6,443 nt of DNA from Actinomycetota bacterium (GTDB taxonomy: Bacteria; Actinomycetota; Geothermincolia; Fen-727; Anoxymicrobiaceae), in NCBI GenBank assembly GCA_016649525.1, contig JAENXM010000099.1, positions 1 through 6,443 of the forward strand, in the 5' to 3' direction. Positions 5,891 through 6,443 of the stretch are shown piece by piece. The first letter of the stretch is position 1; each line of letters begins with the position of its first letter. A program made the position numbers and the translations under genes. The notes under the pieces are model-generated. The model saw nothing but the letters and a program-made list of their open reading frames with translations. It searched no databases and was not told the origin of the DNA.

Positions 5891-6075
5891 GCTTTCTGTA
5901 CCTTGCCCGCCTTCAGGCACTTCGAGCATACGCGCGCCGTGCGCGGTCTGCCGTCCACCACGATCCTCATCTTATGTACGTTCGGCGTCCAGCGCCGCTT
6001 CGTCTTCTTGTGCGAGTGGCTCACGTTAAAGCCGAAGCCCGGCTTCTTCCCGCATATATCGCATACGTTCGACAA
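5887..6075 (-). CDS. rpmB: 50S ribosomal protein L28 (zinc-binding form)
   Basis: A 62-residue component of the large ribosomal subunit. Two cysteine pairs, CDIC (C5, C8) and CSKC (C50, C53), make the zinc-binding 'C+' form of L28. Between them are the family hallmarks NVSHSHKKTKRRW (17-29) and PNVHKMRI (31-38). The start is TTG 6075, because AGGAAAGG lies 8 nt upstream and the protein then begins MSNVCDICG, as in homologues. An in-frame ATG at 6129 would add an 18-residue extension unlike L28. The gene converges on the phosphoesterase gene, and their stop codons overlap within the palindrome TTAA (5887-5890). No terminator is seen between them. Confidence 0.95.
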   Translation of the reverse strand: MSNVCDICGKKPGFGFNVSHSHKKTKRRWTPNVHKMRIVVDGRPRTARVCSKCLKAGKVQKA

Positions 6076-6083
6076 TCTGTTTT

Positions 6084-6091
6084 CCTTTCCT
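6084..6091 (-). promoter_or_regulatory. Ribosome binding site that fixes the rpmB TTG start
   Basis: On the minus strand the sequence is AGGAAAGG, 8 nt before TTG 6075. This is the best ribosome binding site in the gap and supports the non-ATG start. Confidence 0.7.
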
Positions 6092-6109
6092 GTGCACCAA
6101 CGGCAAGAA

Positions 6110-6118
6110 ATGATAGCA
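6110..6118 (-). promoter_or_regulatory. Possible extended -10 promoter for rpmB
   Basis: On the minus strand TGCTATCAT reads as an extended -10 element (TG-n-TATAAT with one mismatch). Transcription would start near 6103, giving a leader of about 28 nt before TTG 6075. There is no recognisable -35 box 16-18 nt upstream, so this is a weak call; rpmB could instead be read through from the gene before it. Confidence 0.3.
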
Positions 6119-6121
6119 CAG

Positions 6122-6136
6122 TGCCGCATAACGGCA
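6122..6136 (-). other. Small hairpin between the upstream partial gene and rpmB
   Basis: TGCCG and CGGCA form a perfect 5-bp stem around a 5-nt loop, 24 nt after the stop of the partial gene. No T-run follows on the minus strand, so it is not a convincing intrinsic terminator. It may be a weak processing or termination signal, or chance. Confidence 0.25.
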
Positions 6137-6159
6137 TAGTCGGTGGCCTTGATACCCCT

Positions 6160-6443
6160 CTAGTCTCTCCTTATACCCAGTGCTACTTTCTTCGCTTTGG
6201 GTGAAACGAGCACGGCGCCACCCTCAGCTGGGGCTTTTGCCTTCCTGCCGTCTATCTGGCACGACACGACCGGGAATGGGACGTTCAGCTCGATGGACTT
6301 CGGAGGGTTTCGGAACTCGGCATCGAGCGAAAAGGCGATCTTATCCTTTTCGGACGCAACCGAGTACGAGATGTCACCGAAAAGGGTTCCCGCATTCTCG
6401 ACCTCTATGCGGTCGCCCGCCCTGAACCACTCCTTCTTGCCGA
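6160..6443 (-). CDS. Unidentified protein, C-terminal 93 residues (5' end outside window)
   Basis: The minus-strand frame is open from the right edge to TAG at 6160-6162. Codon choice resembles the neighbouring genes, including ATA and AGG. The visible part starts GKKEWFRAGDRIEVENAG and continues through FGDISYSVASEKDKIAFSLD. It ends with KSIELNVPFP, an acidic-to-basic linker and ALGIRRD. Alternating hydrophobic residues and Gly/Pro turns suggest a beta-sandwich. The pattern 'FG-x-ISYSV ... IAFSL ... PPKSIELNVPFP' is reminiscent of the C-terminal beta domains of glycoside hydrolases such as six-hairpin enzymes. This is a loose resemblance, not an identification. It is probably a real gene, because the frame keeps a coherent protein-like composition to its stop. 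It lies 84 nt before rpmB on the same strand and could share its transcript. Confidence 0.6.
   Translation of the reverse strand, partial: GKKEWFRAGDRIEVENAGTLFGDISYSVASEKDKIAFSLDAEFRNPPKSIELNVPFPVVSCQIDGRKAKAPAEGGAVLVSPKAKKVALGIRRD

Noticed and set aside
6076..6159. Possible tRNA or small RNA in the gap upstream of rpmB
   Set aside because: The gap is 84 nt, has only a 5-bp hairpin, and shows no cloverleaf or T-loop sequence.
6180..6425. Plus-strand open frame at the right edge
   Set aside because: It is opposite the more protein-like minus-strand frame, is Arg/Ser/Pro-rich, and lacks a ribosome binding site.
1..6443. CRISPR array, toxin-antitoxin or defence system
   Set aside because: No regularly spaced repeats and no small paired toxin-like genes were seen; all coding space is explained by thiamine genes, the IS, rpmB and one partial gene.

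Overview
The window is a stretch of a GC-rich bacterial chromosome carrying a complete-looking thiamine (vitamin B1) biosynthesis operon. It is bacterial because it encodes ribosomal protein L28, a protein found only in bacteria and their organelles. The L28 is the zinc-binding four-cysteine form. The genes use ATA (Ile) and AGG (Arg) freely despite high GC, and starts are often GTG or TTG. Thiazole is made by an archaeal-type, sulfide-dependent Thi4, which suggests an anaerobic, sulfide-exposed lifestyle. A deep-branching anaerobic actinobacterium or a relative is a reasonable guess, helped by the known thiL/rpmB neighbourhood of Actinobacteria, but the phylum cannot be fixed from this sequence alone.

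Layout. Positions 1-about 464 hold the right-hand part of an IS481/IS3-like insertion sequence: the C-terminal part of a DDE transposase and a probable element end. Immediately after it comes a good sigma70-type promoter (475-503), then a TPP riboswitch (about 520-636) and an intrinsic terminator (639-666). The operon then runs on the plus strand: thi4 (692-1483), thiE (1491-2156), thiC (2175-3485), thiL (3479-4465), thiD (about 4485-5333) and a YfcE/MJ0936-type metallophosphoesterase (5330-5890). Gaps are 7-19 nt, or the genes overlap, so translation is probably coupled. On the minus strand, converging with the operon, are rpmB (5887-6075) and the C-terminal end of an unidentified protein (6160-6443, running off the window).

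How it works together. ThiC makes HMP-P from AIR, and ThiD phosphorylates it to HMP-PP. Thi4 makes the adenylated thiazole carboxylate (ADT) from NAD, glycine and sulfide, replacing the whole ThiG/ThiS/ThiF/ThiH(O) set, none of which is present. ThiE joins the two halves to thiamine phosphate, and ThiL phosphorylates that to TPP. TPP then closes the loop by binding the leader riboswitch and promoting termination before thi4. The one step with no obvious enzyme is cleavage of the ADT pyrophosphate to release thiazole phosphate. The translationally coupled metallophosphoesterase is a candidate for it (inference, not shown).

No CRISPR array, tRNA, rRNA or defence system is visible. The most interesting points are the possible ADT-hydrolase role of the phosphoesterase, the riboswitch expression platform in which the aptamer 5' strand mimics the terminator arm, and the insertion sequence ending right at the operon promoter.
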